DNA of 64,000 bases from Aestuariimicrobium sp. p3-SID1156 (GCF_025144225.1 NZ_JALXXB010000002.1:186001-250000); one strand, 5' to 3'. Counted from the stretch's first letter, positions 15,943 through 28,371 are shown. Numbers and translations: made by a program. The notes: generated by a model from the letters alone, not told the origin.

Positions 15943-16920
15943 ATGCGCTACATGACTCGATCCAATCTCCTGGCTGAGGGGTTGACCCACGGTGAGATCC
16001 GTGGCGATGTGAACGCCGGCAGGTTGACCAGGCTGTCGCCCGGGGTCTACGCCCGCGAGGTCGTTCCGGACAGGACCGAACATCACCTCGCTCAAGCTCG
16101 ATGCGAACGGGGAATCCTCGGGTTGGAATCCGCGGCGCTGCTTCACGGGCTTCCCGTCGACACGGTGCCGGACTTGATTCAGGTCATCGAGCCCGGCAGA
16201 TATGGGACGCGGCAGCGCCGGGCGAAACTCCTCACGGGTTCACCGATCGGTGAGGACGCCGTCGTCAGCCTGCAGGACGTTCGCTGCACCAGCCTCGTCT
16301 GGACGCTCGTGGAACTCGCGCGGCACCGTCCTGTCGCGTCCGCGATGATCCCTTGGGAAGCCGCATTCAACACCGCCTACCGGGAGGGTTCGCTCGACCA
16401 ACTGCGCGCGGACCTGGAGGAGATCACTGCGGGGCTGGCCAGGCATCGCGCGGTGGAGCGGCTGCGTTTCGTGTTGTCGGACGCATCGCACCTCTCGGAG
16501 AGCCCGATGGAAACCCGCTCCCGACTCCTGATCAGGGAACTGGGATTCCCTGCGCCGGTCCAGCAATACGAGGTGTGGTCGTCTGAAGGGAAACTCTTGG
16601 GTCGCACGGATTTCGCATGGCCGGATCGGGGCGTGGTGGGGGAGTACGACGGAACGGGCAAGTACACGCACCTGGCCCCTGAGGGTGAGGATGGCACGTC
16701 GGTACTGTTTCGGGAGAAGTACCGGCAGCAGGACTTGGAGATCGCAGGGTGGACATGCGGTCGCTGGGGCAAGGTCGAGGTCTTCAGGACACCCAAGCTG
16801 AAGGTGGTGCTCGAGAGGATGTTCGCGCTGGCGTCCAAGCGTCCCCTACCTGTCATTCACCCCGCCCCCAAGAACCGTAGGCCGCCGGAATGGGCACTGA
16901 GCGGGCCCGAACCCTGGTGA
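15943..16920 (+). CDS. AbiEi-type antitoxin/DUF559-like protein
   Basis: A 325-residue protein. Residues 1-60 resemble the winged-helix of AbiEi-type antitoxins (MTRSNLLAEGLTHGEIRGDV, then RLTRLSPGVYAR). The C-terminal half resembles DUF559/Vsr-fold nuclease-like domains: ETRSRLLIRELGFPAPVQQY, GRTDFAWPDRGVVGEYDG, then REKYRQQDLEIAGW. Similar two-domain proteins are common in actinobacteria and have unproven function, often discussed with defence or toxin-antitoxin systems. No AbiEii toxin partner is adjacent. The gene is bracketed by two copies of a long palindrome. Confidence 0.8.
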   Translation: MRYMTRSNLLAEGLTHGEIRGDVNAGRLTRLSPGVYAREVVPDRTEHHLAQARCERGILGLESAALLHGLPVDTVPDLIQVIEPGRYGTRQRRAKLLTGSPIGEDAVVSLQDVRCTSLVWTLVELARHRPVASAMIPWEAAFNTAYREGSLDQLRADLEEITAGLARHRAVERLRFVLSDASHLSESPMETRSRLLIRELGFPAPVQQYEVWSSEGKLLGRTDFAWPDRGVVGEYDGTGKYTHLAPEGEDGTSVLFREKYRQQDLEIAGWTCGRWGKVEVFRTPKLKVVLERMFALASKRPLPVIHPAPKNRRPPEWALSGPEPW

Positions 16921-16951
16921 GGATCACTCCCTTGGTTGGCACCCGTCGCAC

Positions 16952-17013
16952 ACCAAACCATCTTTGTCAGCCCTACCCGCAATGACAGGTAGGGCTGACA
17001 AAGATGGGTTGGT
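16952..17013. repeat. Long palindrome, copy 2 (inverted loop)
   Basis: Arms 16952-16977 and 16988-17013 are complementary at 25 of 26 positions and match the arms of copy 1. The loop CGCAATGACA is the reverse complement of the copy 1 loop. Both copies share the left flank CCCGTCGCA in the same orientation, so the stem-loop appears inverted relative to its flank. It lies between the convergent AbiEi gene and the gene ending at 17095, where it could also terminate transcription. Confidence 0.9.
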
Positions 17014-17094
17014 CTGGAATCGGGAGGCCGCGTCCGGCCACGCCGGGGCGCTCGGGGTGGGCGCGGGGGCGGGAAGAGCACGCCCGAGCACCGG

Positions 17095-17868
17095 TCAGCC
17101 GACGAGCTGCATCACCTGGACGCGCTTCTGGGAACCCTGCAGCTCAGCGGTGGCCACGTAGGTGCCCGGGCGGAGGTACTCGTCCACGCTCTTGCACTCC
17201 GCGGCCGAACGCTGGGTGTTCCAGGTCCAGGAGTGGCTCCACGGCTTGAAGGGCTGCAGCTTCAGCAGGCCCGAGACCTGGGAGGCGCCGCAGTCCTCGG
17301 TGGACCAGATCCGGTCCGAGCCCGAGGTGATCGTCAGGTCGAAGGGGACCGCGGAGAAGTCGAGAATGCAGGCAGTCGCGCTGGTGAAGGTCACCGACAG
17401 CTGGGTGCTCGCACCCGACTTCACGGTCTTGGCGCCGGACACGTTCACGACGACGTCCTCGGGCTTGCACATCACCGGTCCGGTCGGTGTGGGGCTGGCG
17501 CTCGGCTTCGCACTCGACGGGGACGCCGAGGGCGAGGGCGTGGCGGGGGTCCTGCCCGCCGAGGCACTCGTGCTCGTGGTCGGGGAGGCCGAGCTGGAGC
17601 TGGATCCCGACGCGGCGAGCGTGCTGGAGGCCCCACCAGTGGACGCACCTGATGTCGCGGAGGACGGGCTCGAGGACGGGCCACCCGCGGTCGCACTGGA
17701 CTCCTGCGGGGCGGGCGCGCCGGTCTGTTCCGTGCCCCCACCGAACAGCGCGCCGAGGAACCAGAACAGCAGGACCAGGACCAGCAGCACTGCTGCCGCC
17801 ACGATGCCACGTCGAATCCAGTAGGTGCGCTCCGGTTCGGGACCGACCGGGTGGAGCAGAGTGTCCAT
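17095..17868 (-). CDS. Membrane-anchored extracytoplasmic protein
   Basis: A 257-residue protein with one N-terminal membrane helix (GIVAAAVLLVLVLLFWFLGA, about residues 21-40), a linker of about 80 residues made almost entirely of Ser, Thr, Ala, Pro and Gly, and an extracytoplasmic beta-rich domain of about 125 residues with four Cys (MCKPEDV, TACILDF, TEDCGAS, AECKSVD) that could form two disulfides. The overall plan resembles DUF4232-like actinobacterial envelope proteins, but I cannot assign a family firmly. No enzymatic motif is seen. It lies downstream of disA on the same strand. Confidence 0.75.
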   Translation of the reverse strand: MDTLLHPVGPEPERTYWIRRGIVAAAVLLVLVLLFWFLGALFGGGTEQTGAPAPQESSATAGGPSSSPSSATSGASTGGASSTLAASGSSSSSASPTTSTSASAGRTPATPSPSASPSSAKPSASPTPTGPVMCKPEDVVVNVSGAKTVKSGASTQLSVTFTSATACILDFSAVPFDLTITSGSDRIWSTEDCGASQVSGLLKLQPFKPWSHSWTWNTQRSAAECKSVDEYLRPGTYVATAELQGSQKRVQVMQLVG

Positions 17869-17922
17869 GGCGTGAGACTAACCAGCCGACACCCTCATGG
17901 CCGTGAGCCCCGCCGAAGCCCC

Positions 17923-18966
17923 TCAGGAGAGCTGGTCGTTGAGCGCAGCCTCGGTCATCCGCATCAAGCCGTCGCGAATCATGCGGGCCCTCTGGACGCT
18001 GATGCCCTCCACCGCCGCGAGCTCGGTCGACGAGGCAGCCAGCAGGTCCTGCAGCGTCCCGAACTCTCCCATCAGCCGTTCGGCCAGGTCATCGCTGATC
18101 CGTGGCAGGGCGTAGACCTGACGGTGGCCATGGGCACGCACCCGATCATCAAGGTGGGACCGGCCGAACCCGAAAGCGGCGGCCACCTGGGAGAGGTCCA
18201 GCAGCTGGGTGTCGTCCAGCGCCTCCAGCCCGGCAGCCCCGGGCCCGTCGTTCACGTAGTCGCGCCCCAGTAGCGACAACTCCCGGTCGCGCCCGTGGGA
18301 GAGCTCAGCCACCTGCGTCTCCAGGAGGCGTCCCTCGACACCGAGCACGACCAGCGCATCACGTACCTCGAGTTCGAGTCGGCGCCCGAACTCCAGCCGT
18401 TGGGCGAGCCGGGCCACATCGGCGACCGTCGCCTGGTCCTGGATTTCGAGCACGTTGAGCGCCCGACCCAGCTGGACCGCCTGCAGGCGATGGCTGTACA
18501 TGGCGGTCAGTGCCTGGTTGGTCCGCGCCAGCACGAGCTGGGTCGACTCCACCGGATGCCGGACACCGTCCATGAACAGGCTGATGGTCGCCATCGCCGC
18601 CGACACCGCCACCACGGGGACCCCGGTCTGGCGCGAGAGGCGATCCGAGGTGCGATGCCGCGTCCCCGTTTCTTCAGTGGGCAGGTTGCCCTTCGGCACG
18701 AAATGGACGCCTGCGCGCACGATGCGGCTGAGATCGTCACTGAGCACAATTCCGCCGTCCAACTTGCACAGCTCGCGCAATGCACTGGGGGTGAAGGGGA
18801 CGTCGATGGGGAAGCCGCCGGAGATGGTCTTCTGCACCTCAGGAGTGTTGCCGAGCACGATCAGCGCCCCGGTGCGTCCGTGCACGATGCGTTCCAGGCC
18901 ATCGCGAAAGGCGGTGCCCGGCGCGATGAGTGCCTGGTAGTGACGGAGTCGGTCGGCGGATTCCAT
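17923..18966 (-). CDS. disA: DNA integrity scanning diadenylate cyclase DisA
   Basis: A 347-residue DisA. Residues 1-140 are the diadenylate cyclase domain that makes c-di-AMP, with the RHR motif intact (GTRHRTSDRL, 101-110). The DGA motif reads DGG (Asp70-Gly71-Gly72, in KLDGGIVLSD), an Ala-to-Gly change in a usually invariant triplet. A central helical spine and a C-terminal helix-hairpin-helix DNA-binding domain (AAVEGISVQRARMIRDGL) follow. The start is ATG 18966. It is downstream of radA on the same strand, the common actinobacterial pairing linking DNA repair with c-di-AMP. Confidence 0.95.
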   Translation of the reverse strand: MESADRLRHYQALIAPGTAFRDGLERIVHGRTGALIVLGNTPEVQKTISGGFPIDVPFTPSALRELCKLDGGIVLSDDLSRIVRAGVHFVPKGNLPTEETGTRHRTSDRLSRQTGVPVVAVSAAMATISLFMDGVRHPVESTQLVLARTNQALTAMYSHRLQAVQLGRALNVLEIQDQATVADVARLAQRLEFGRRLELEVRDALVVLGVEGRLLETQVAELSHGRDRELSLLGRDYVNDGPGAAGLEALDDTQLLDLSQVAAAFGFGRSHLDDRVRAHGHRQVYALPRISDDLAERLMGEFGTLQDLLAASSTELAAVEGISVQRARMIRDGLMRMTEAALNDQLS

Positions 18967-19073
18967 GGAGTCGATCCTAATCTGGGCCGCCGCATCGGTC
19001 CCAGTCCGTGGGATCGGTGGCCGCCTTCTGGGCCGCATTCTGGGAGCGGGCTGGCGCCTTCTCCATCTGACCG

Positions 19074-20480
19074 CTATTCGGTGGCAGACCTCCTCAGGTC
19101 GAGGACGCCGAGCGCCTCGGCGAGGGTCGAGACCTCCACGACCTTCAGCCCGTGCATCCGCGGCAGTTTCTGGGACTGGTCACGCGAGTTCGCGGGCACG
19201 ATGGCGAGTTCGAAGCCCAGCCGCGCCGCTTCGGCGACCCGCCGCTCCAGCCCGGGGACGCGCCGCAGGTCGCCGGCCAGGCCGACTTCCCCCATCGCCA
19301 CCACGCGCTGGGGGAAGTTCCGGTCGACCGCAGCTGAGGCGATCGCGATGGCCACCGCCAGGTCGATCGAGGGGTCGCTGACGCGCGCGCCGCCGACGGT
19401 GGACACGTAGACGTCCTTCTGTGACAAGGGGATGCGCGCCTTGCGCTCCAGCACCGCCAGCACGAGGGCCACTCTGGAGCTCTCCAGGCCATGGGTCGTG
19501 CGTCGGGGTGAGGTCTGGTACGGCGACGGGGCGACGAGCGCCTGCAGCTCCGCGAGCAGCGGGCGCCTCCCTTCCATGGTCACGGTCACGCAGGTGCCCG
19601 GGACCGGTTCGGAGTGCTGGGTGGTGAAGATGTGGGTCGGGTCGGGGACCTCGACGATGCCCGCATCATTCATTTCGAAGCAGCCCACCTCGTCGGCCGG
19701 CCCGAAACGGTTCTTCGTGGCGCGCACCATGCGGAAACCGGAGTGGCGATCACCTTCGAAGGCGAGCACGACGTCGACCAGGTGTTCCAGCGTCCGGGGG
19801 CCGGCGATGGAGCCCTCCTTGGTGACGTGCCCGACGATGATGACCGCCATGCCGCGCCGCTTCGCCACCCGGACCAGGGCGCCGGTCACCTCGCGCACCT
19901 GCGACACCCCGCCGGGGGAGCCGTCGGCCTCGGCGGTGCCGATCGTTTGGACCGAGTCGACCACCAGCAGGCTGGGTTCGACCTCCTCGATGTGCCCCAG
20001 GACGGTGCCCAGGTCGTTCTCCGCGGCCAGGTAGAGGTGATCGGCCAGCGCCCCGGTGCGGGATGCCCGCAGGCGGACCTGGGCGGCAGACTCCTCACCC
20101 GAAATGTAGAGCGTCTTCTCGCCCGGTCTGGCGGCGTCCCCGGCGGCCCACTTGGCGGCGACCTCGAGCAGGAGCGTCGACTTGCCCACGCCCGGTTCTC
20201 CGGCCAACAGTGCGACCACGCCGGGCACCAGACCGCCACCCAGGACGCGGTCGAGCTCGCCGATCCCGGTCAGACGACGGTCCTGCTGGGCCTGCGGCAC
20301 CTGCCCGATGGGGATCGCCTTGGTGGTCGGCGCCGAGGTGGTCACCTGCGGGAGCTTGGGCGCTCCCCTCTCGACCACGGACCCCCACGTCTGGCACTCC
20401 CCGCAGCGCCCCACCCAGCGCACGGTCGTCCAGCCGCACTCAGTGCACTGGAACGCGTCGGTCGTCTTCGCTTTCGCCAT
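19074..20480 (-). CDS. radA: DNA repair protein RadA
   Basis: A 468-residue recombination helicase-like ATPase. It has the N-terminal zinc ribbon CTECGWTTVRWVGRCGEC, Walker A LAGEPGVGKSTLL, the RadA-specific KNRFG motif (in TKNRFGPADE) and a C-terminal Lon-like domain (DVYVSTVGGARVSDPSIDLA). RadA drives branch migration during homologous recombination. ATG 20480 gives a compact start just before the zinc ribbon; an in-frame GTG at 20489 is possible. It is followed by disA about 100 bp downstream. Confidence 0.96.
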   Translation of the reverse strand: MAKAKTTDAFQCTECGWTTVRWVGRCGECQTWGSVVERGAPKLPQVTTSAPTTKAIPIGQVPQAQQDRRLTGIGELDRVLGGGLVPGVVALLAGEPGVGKSTLLLEVAAKWAAGDAARPGEKTLYISGEESAAQVRLRASRTGALADHLYLAAENDLGTVLGHIEEVEPSLLVVDSVQTIGTAEADGSPGGVSQVREVTGALVRVAKRRGMAVIIVGHVTKEGSIAGPRTLEHLVDVVLAFEGDRHSGFRMVRATKNRFGPADEVGCFEMNDAGIVEVPDPTHIFTTQHSEPVPGTCVTVTMEGRRPLLAELQALVAPSPYQTSPRRTTHGLESSRVALVLAVLERKARIPLSQKDVYVSTVGGARVSDPSIDLAVAIAIASAAVDRNFPQRVVAMGEVGLAGDLRRVPGLERRVAEAARLGFELAIVPANSRDQSQKLPRMHGLKVVEVSTLAEALGVLDLRRSATE

Positions 20481-20546
20481 GTCCGCCACCCTAGGCCGCG
20501 GTGTGATCCTTCAAAAGCAGGTTCGACTGGCCCGGACCGGTTGGTC

Positions 20547-20578
20547 GCGGGCGCCCCGGCATCCACCGCGGCGCCCGC
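20547..20578 (-). terminator. GC-rich hairpin between amtB and radA
   Basis: GCGGGCGCC (20547-20555) and GGCGCCCGC (20570-20578) form a perfect 9-bp stem with a 14-nt loop, in the 135-bp gap after the amtB stop on the minus strand. It has no clear U-run, as is usual for high-GC actinobacterial terminators. Confidence 0.45.
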
Positions 20579-20615
20579 CAGGCCTAACCGACCGGCCTCA
20601 CCCCTCCGCGGCGGC

Positions 20616-21878
<1,263 letters not shown>

Positions 21879-22113
21879 GGGGGTCTCCTTTGGTCCGGGC
21901 CGCGAGCCGGGGGCGAACGCCGGTCCCACGGCCTCGCTGCCCGGCCCCGATCGGGACCGATGCGGGGAGGCTACCGAAGGAGTCGGGCGTTGAAAACCCC
22001 CCCTGCGATTCATGGACACCTGAGTACATCGCGACACCATCTGGGGTCAACCCGACAACACCAGAGCAGGCGGGCGCAGGGGCCGAGACAGGGGCCGGCG
22101 AGGGGGAGCGGAA

Positions 22114-22752
22114 TCAGATGCGAACTTCGCCCTTGCCCGGGACCTCGAAGACCGCGGCGTTCAGGCCGGGGGTTCCGTTGGGGGAGGTGAACTCGATGTC
22201 GACGCCATCCAGACCATCCTCCAGGTCGACGTTCAGCCAGTCCTCGATCCGCGGACGGTTACCGGCGATGTGCATCGACTTCAGGGTGATCGACCCCTCA
22301 AGAGCCGAGGGCAGCAGGTCTGGGCTGGACTTCCAGGTCAGGAAGTAGGGCAGCTGGGGGTCCGACATCAGGCCGCGAACGCCGATCTGCTCCCACTCCA
22401 GCAGGCGACCGTCTGGGAAGTGACGCGAACCGGGCACGGCCTGGCGCTCGAGGCGCTGTTCGTAGGGGGCGATGTCATCGACGGAGATGACCCAGCCCAG
22501 CCAGCCACCGCCCATCTCGGAGCGGGCACGCACGACCTGACCGTAGACGGCCTTCTCGGCGGCGGGGTGGTCGAGCACCTCGACGACCTCCACGTAGCGG
22601 CCGTCGGTCAGCGGGAGGAGGTTGTTGCGGGTGCCGAAGCGCGGGTGGAAACCACCGTTGATGAACTTGGCGCCCAGCGCTGCACCCAGCCGGTCGACGG
22701 TGGATTCCAGGCCCTCGGGGCCGGCTGCGAAGGTCAGGTGGTCGACATGCAT
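22114..22752 (-). CDS. VOC family glyoxalase-like protein
   Basis: A 212-residue glyoxalase-like protein of the PF13468 type. It begins MHVDHLTFAAGPEGLESTVD and continues HPRFGTRNNLLPLTDGRYVE. Two vicinal-oxygen-chelate half-domains are evident (second half near ITLKSMHIAG and VDIEFTSPNG). It is a probable metal-dependent lyase, isomerase or dioxygenase of unknown substrate. The ATG at 22752 is the clear start of the fold. It is transcribed in the same direction as the cysteine-rich gene upstream. Confidence 0.8.
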   Translation of the reverse strand: MHVDHLTFAAGPEGLESTVDRLGAALGAKFINGGFHPRFGTRNNLLPLTDGRYVEVVEVLDHPAAEKAVYGQVVRARSEMGGGWLGWVISVDDIAPYEQRLERQAVPGSRHFPDGRLLEWEQIGVRGLMSDPQLPYFLTWKSSPDLLPSALEGSITLKSMHIAGNRPRIEDWLNVDLEDGLDGVDIEFTSPNGTPGLNAAVFEVPGKGEVRI

Positions 22753-22864
22753 GGGTCCATTCTTGCCCGCAGTGAGCACATCACGAAATCGGGGTGCGTG
22801 AATGCCCAGCTTCCCTCGCCCCGGTCCGGTGGGGACGCCCATCCGTGGGCGCATCCCGGCGTCG

Positions 22865-23647
22865 CTACGTGCTTCGTGCTTCCTGCGTGGCCGGGTGCAA
22901 CGGCATTCGCCTGGCGAGGAACGCCTCGCAATGCCCGACCAGCACGTCGTAGGCATGGGCGCCGACCAGCTCCACAAGTTCGTCGCGTCCGGAACGGAAC
23001 AGCGGCTCGCTCCCGACATGGGCCGAGGGGGCAGTCGTGCAGTACCAGTCGAGGTCGGCCCCGCCCGGGCCCCAGCCCTCGCGTCCGAACTCACCGATGG
23101 AGATGTCGAGGGTGGGTGTCCCGTCGGCCCGTTCACCATGTCGGTACTGGCGCCGGAAGGGGAGTTGCCAGCAGACCTCGGGCTTGGTCTCCACGTGCGA
23201 ACGTCCCTCCGAAAGCGCCAGCAGGTGCAGCGCACACCCCGCGCCACCCTCGAAGCCGCCCGGATTGCAGAAGATGCAGGCCCCGTCCACGACCCGGGTC
23301 TTGCGCCCGTTCTCTCCGGCACCGTCAGGCTCGTCATCGACCGCCCACCCCTCGCGCAACCCCGACTCGCGATGTGCCCACAATTCCGGGGTCAGCCGCG
23401 AGACGTGCGAGGCGACGTTCTGCTCATCGGCAGCCTCGGTGAAGTGGGCTCCGAAGGTGCAGCATCCGGCGTCCGGACGCTCGGAGTCGATGCCCCGACA
23501 GCCCGCCCCGAAAATGCAGGAGTAGTCGCTGGTCAGCCAGGTCAGATCGGCCCTGATCAGCTGCGCGTTATCAGCTGGGTCGATGAATTCGACCCAGTAC
23601 CGCGGGATGGGAGATGTGATCTCGTCGGAGATGACGCGCGTCCTCAT
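22865..23647 (-). CDS. Conserved cysteine-rich actinobacterial protein
   Basis: A 260-residue protein with many conserved-looking cysteines: [44 protein letters not shown] and PEVCWQLPF. The arrangement resembles an actinobacterial conserved hypothetical family with Zn- or Fe-S-like cysteine spacing; its function is unknown. There is no signal peptide. It starts at ATG 23647 and is divergent from the isomerase gene at 23696. Confidence 0.75.
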   Translation of the reverse strand: MRTRVISDEITSPIPRYWVEFIDPADNAQLIRADLTWLTSDYSCIFGAGCRGIDSERPDAGCCTFGAHFTEAADEQNVASHVSRLTPELWAHRESGLREGWAVDDEPDGAGENGRKTRVVDGACIFCNPGGFEGGAGCALHLLALSEGRSHVETKPEVCWQLPFRRQYRHGERADGTPTLDISIGEFGREGWGPGGADLDWYCTTAPSAHVGSEPLFRSGRDELVELVGAHAYDVLVGHCEAFLARRMPLHPATQEARST

Positions 23648-23695
23648 TGGGAGAAGCCTACGACCGTGTCACGGGGGAGCGGTAGCGTGGGCGGG

Positions 23696-24607
23696 GTGAG
23701 CGCGAACAATCCGGTCGTCCTGTCGACGAGCTCGGTCTACCCCGAAGCCACCTCCAGTGGTTTCGAGCTCGCCGCGCGTATCGGCTACGACGGCGTGGAG
23801 GTGATGATCGGCATCGATCCGGTGGCTGCCGACATCGACCGCGTCGAGGCGCTGCGGGACTACCACCAGGTGCCGGTGGCGAGCGTCCACGCCCCTACGC
23901 TGCTGGTCACCCAGTCGACCTGGGGCGCCGACCCGTGGGACAAGCTGCGACGTTCGGGCGAGGCCGCCCGGCGGCTGGGGGCGAAGGTGGTCGTGGTGCA
24001 CCCGCCCTTCGTCTGGCAGCGGTCCTATGGCAAGACCTTCGTGAACGGGATTCGCAGGCTGAACGAGCAGTTCGCCCCGATCAAGTTCTGCGTCGAAAAC
24101 ATGTACCCATGGCGGACGCCCGTGGGCGGGCTGATGACCTACGCCCCGCACTGGAACCCGTCCGAGATGGGTTACGACCACCTCACCCTCGACCTCTCGC
24201 ACGCCTCGACCGCTCGCGCGAAGTCGCGTGAACTGGTGAAGAACTGGGGAGGGCGCCTGGGTCACCTGCACTTCACCGATGGCAACGGTTCCTTCAAGGA
24301 CGAGCACCTCTTCCCCGGCGAGGGCAACCAGGAGGCCTGGGAACTGCTCGATGACCTGGTCGAGGCGGGTTACGACGGCCAGATCGTACTCGAGGTGAAT
24401 TCGCGCAAGGCGGGCAACCGTGCCCGCCGCGAGGCGATGCTCGGCCAGACCCTCATCGACATCCGGACCCGTCTGGGTCAGAAGGTCGACAAGGCCACCG
24501 TCGAGCACACCCAGGAGGCGCTGGAACTGCTGGCCACGGCCACTGACCCCGACCAGCTCGGCCCTGATCCCGAGGGCGCGCGTGGCAATGACTGGAGGGA
24601 CGGCTGA
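23696..24607 (+). CDS. Sugar phosphate isomerase/epimerase (TIM barrel)
   Basis: A 303-residue AP endonuclease 2-type TIM-barrel protein. It starts at GTG 23696 (VSANNPVVLSTSSVYPEATS). Barrel strands carry IGYDGVEVMIGIDP, PVASVHAPTLLV, AKVVVVHPPFVW, FCVENMYPW and GHLHFTDGNGS, placing His, Glu and Asp metal ligands as in xylose isomerase-like enzymes. The substrate is unknown. Its stop overlaps the ProDH start (TGATG), so the two are translationally coupled. Confidence 0.88.
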   Translation: MSANNPVVLSTSSVYPEATSSGFELAARIGYDGVEVMIGIDPVAADIDRVEALRDYHQVPVASVHAPTLLVTQSTWGADPWDKLRRSGEAARRLGAKVVVVHPPFVWQRSYGKTFVNGIRRLNEQFAPIKFCVENMYPWRTPVGGLMTYAPHWNPSEMGYDHLTLDLSHASTARAKSRELVKNWGGRLGHLHFTDGNGSFKDEHLFPGEGNQEAWELLDDLVEAGYDGQIVLEVNSRKAGNRARREAMLGQTLIDIRTRLGQKVDKATVEHTQEALELLATATDPDQLGPDPEGARGNDWRDG

Positions 24608-25539
24608 TGCGCGATTCACGGCTCCGTCGCAGCGCGCGATGGTTGGTCACCAGCGATCGGGTCGCGGACCTGGTGGGCAGCGGCGGGCACCTCGAGGAGG
24701 TCGTGGACCGCTTCATCGCTGGCGACCACCCCGCCGAGGCGATCGTCGTCGCCCTCGATCGCGTCTCGAAAGGGCTGGACGTCAGCTTCACCCAGGCGGT
24801 CGGTTCGTCGGTCAACCTGCCCGACCCGGACGCCATCACCGCCGACTACCTGGAGGTCGTCCGCCTGGCTGCGGCCTCCGGATTGAAGGGCTTCGACGTC
24901 TCGGTCTCCGCCCACGGATTGGGGCTGGACGTCGGCGACGTAGAGGGCGCGAGGGAGCGCATCGGCCGCGTCGCGTCCGCCGTCGAGGGGGTGGGGGCCC
25001 ACATCACCATGGGAATGGGACGCGCCGACCAGATCGAGGACACCCTTGACCTGGCCCGCAGCCTCCGCCCCCAGCACCCGGGCCTGGGCATCACACTGCA
25101 GGCGAACCTGCGGCGCAGTGCACGTGACCTCAGCGAGTTCCTGGCCGAGGGCAGCCGTGTCCGCGTGGTCAAGGGCGCCTACCAGACGCCGGTGGAGGAG
25201 CGCTGGGACACCAGCCACCAGGTCGACCGGGCCTATGTGCGGATGCTGCGCACCCTGATGGAGAGCCCGGCCACCCCCCTGGTCGCCTCCCATGACCCGC
25301 GGATCGTCTCGATCACCCACGAGCTCGTGCGACGCAGCGACCGAAGCCGCGATGACTACGAGTTCCAGATGCTGATGGGTGTGCGTCCCCTCGAACACCG
25401 GCGCCTGGTCGACACCGGGCGACCTCTGCGGGTCTCCATCCCCTATGGGCGGGCCTGGTACGACTACCTCGCGGACCGGGTGATCGACAATCCCGACATG
25501 CTCCGCAAGGTGCTGCGGCAGTTGCTCAGCCGGCGATGA
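24607..25539 (+). CDS. Proline dehydrogenase
   Basis: A 310-residue FAD-dependent enzyme that oxidises proline to pyrroline-5-carboxylate. Barrel motifs include LGITLQANLRRSARDL, VRVVKGAYQTP (Lys-Gly-Ala-Tyr), PLVASHDPRI, the YEFQMLMGVRP strand and the C-terminal substrate-binding helix VSIPYGRAWYDYLADR. This is the short monofunctional form; the P5C dehydrogenase is not in the window. The ATG overlaps the preceding stop, and the stop overlaps the next start (ATGA). proC, which runs the opposite step, is encoded 1.9 kb downstream. Confidence 0.93.
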   Translation: MRDSRLRRSARWLVTSDRVADLVGSGGHLEEVVDRFIAGDHPAEAIVVALDRVSKGLDVSFTQAVGSSVNLPDPDAITADYLEVVRLAAASGLKGFDVSVSAHGLGLDVGDVEGARERIGRVASAVEGVGAHITMGMGRADQIEDTLDLARSLRPQHPGLGITLQANLRRSARDLSEFLAEGSRVRVVKGAYQTPVEERWDTSHQVDRAYVRMLRTLMESPATPLVASHDPRIVSITHELVRRSDRSRDDYEFQMLMGVRPLEHRRLVDTGRPLRVSIPYGRAWYDYLADRVIDNPDMLRKVLRQLLSRR

Positions 25540-26345
25540 CCGGGGGAGGGGCTACGGCCGCCGCCGTGCCGACCGCTGTCATGCCCAGTGCCCGCCGCAG
25601 GCGACTGGTCTGGGAGACCATCCTGCTGCTGGGTCTGTCGCTGGGGCAATCCGCTGTCTACGCGATCCTGCGCATCATCGAGAGGTCCACCCGCCCAGAC
25701 CAACCGCTGAAGAAGCAGACCTCCACGCTGAACGTCTCGGTCACCCCCGACCGGCCCTGGCTCGACCTGCTCTACCAACTGGCGAACACGTTCTTTCTCG
25801 TTGTTCCGGCGCTGATGGCCTGCTTCCTGGTCGCGACCGTTCTTCCACCCCCGGGACGCCTGCGGGCGATGGGACTCGACGGTTCACGCAGGGGGTTCGA
25901 CATCGTCTGGGGCTGGCTCATCACCGCTGCGATCGGCGTCCCCGGTCTGGGGTTGTACCTGGGCGCCAAGGCCATGGGCATCAACACCACCGTCGCGGCT
26001 GCGAACCTGACCGACACCTGGTGGACCATCCCCGTCCTCGTCGCGGCCGCCTTCGCGAACGGCTTCCTGGAGGAAGTGGTGATGATCGGCTACCTGTTCA
26101 CCCGCTGGGGTCAGGCGGGCTGGCGGGCGGCCACGGTCGTCCTTGTCAGCTCTGTGGTCCGGGGAAGCTACCACCTCTACCAGGGCTGGGGAGGGTTCAT
26201 CGGGAACCTGCTGATGGGGGTGGCCTTCGGCCTGTTCTTCCTCAAGACCAAACGTCTGTGGCCGCTGGTGCTGGCCCACGGGCTGATCGACTGCTTCGCC
26301 TTCGTCGGGTATTCGCTGCTGAAGCCGCATGTCGGTTGGCTGTAG
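25536..26345 (+). CDS. CPBP family intramembrane metalloprotease
   Basis: A 269-residue membrane protein with about seven helices. The three CPBP (Abi/CAAX protease) motifs are visible: EEVVMIGYLFTRW (the EE motif, without the usual Arg, as in one actinobacterial subgroup), RGSYHLYQGW with the first His, and LVLAHGLIDCFAF with HxxxD. Such proteins cleave or modify membrane-embedded substrates; the partner is unknown. The start ATG overlaps the ProDH stop. Confidence 0.88.
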   Translation: MTGGGATAAAVPTAVMPSARRRRLVWETILLLGLSLGQSAVYAILRIIERSTRPDQPLKKQTSTLNVSVTPDRPWLDLLYQLANTFFLVVPALMACFLVATVLPPPGRLRAMGLDGSRRGFDIVWGWLITAAIGVPGLGLYLGAKAMGINTTVAAANLTDTWWTIPVLVAAAFANGFLEEVVMIGYLFTRWGQAGWRAATVVLVSSVVRGSYHLYQGWGGFIGNLLMGVAFGLFFLKTKRLWPLVLAHGLIDCFAFVGYSLLKPHVGWL

Positions 26346-28216
<1,871 letters not shown>

Positions 28217-28371
28217 AGCAGCCCGACTGGCGATGATTCCGCGCCCAGAGGAGCGGATTTTCCCGCGTCGTCGATTTCTTCGCAGGGGCTCGCCGCCGGT
28301 ATGCTTGACCATTGCCTCTGGGCTGCTGCCATGCGGTCCGGATTCCTGTACACACTCGAAAGGCCACCATC

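Noticed and set aside
21879..22113. GlnR box upstream of amtB
   Set aside because: Nitrogen control is expected for amtB, but I could not find a clear pair of GTnAC-type half-sites.
28300..28325. Promoter of the bS22 gene with TATGCT as -10
   Set aside because: No convincing -35 element at 16-18 bp spacing, so it was mentioned in the gene entry but not listed as a feature.
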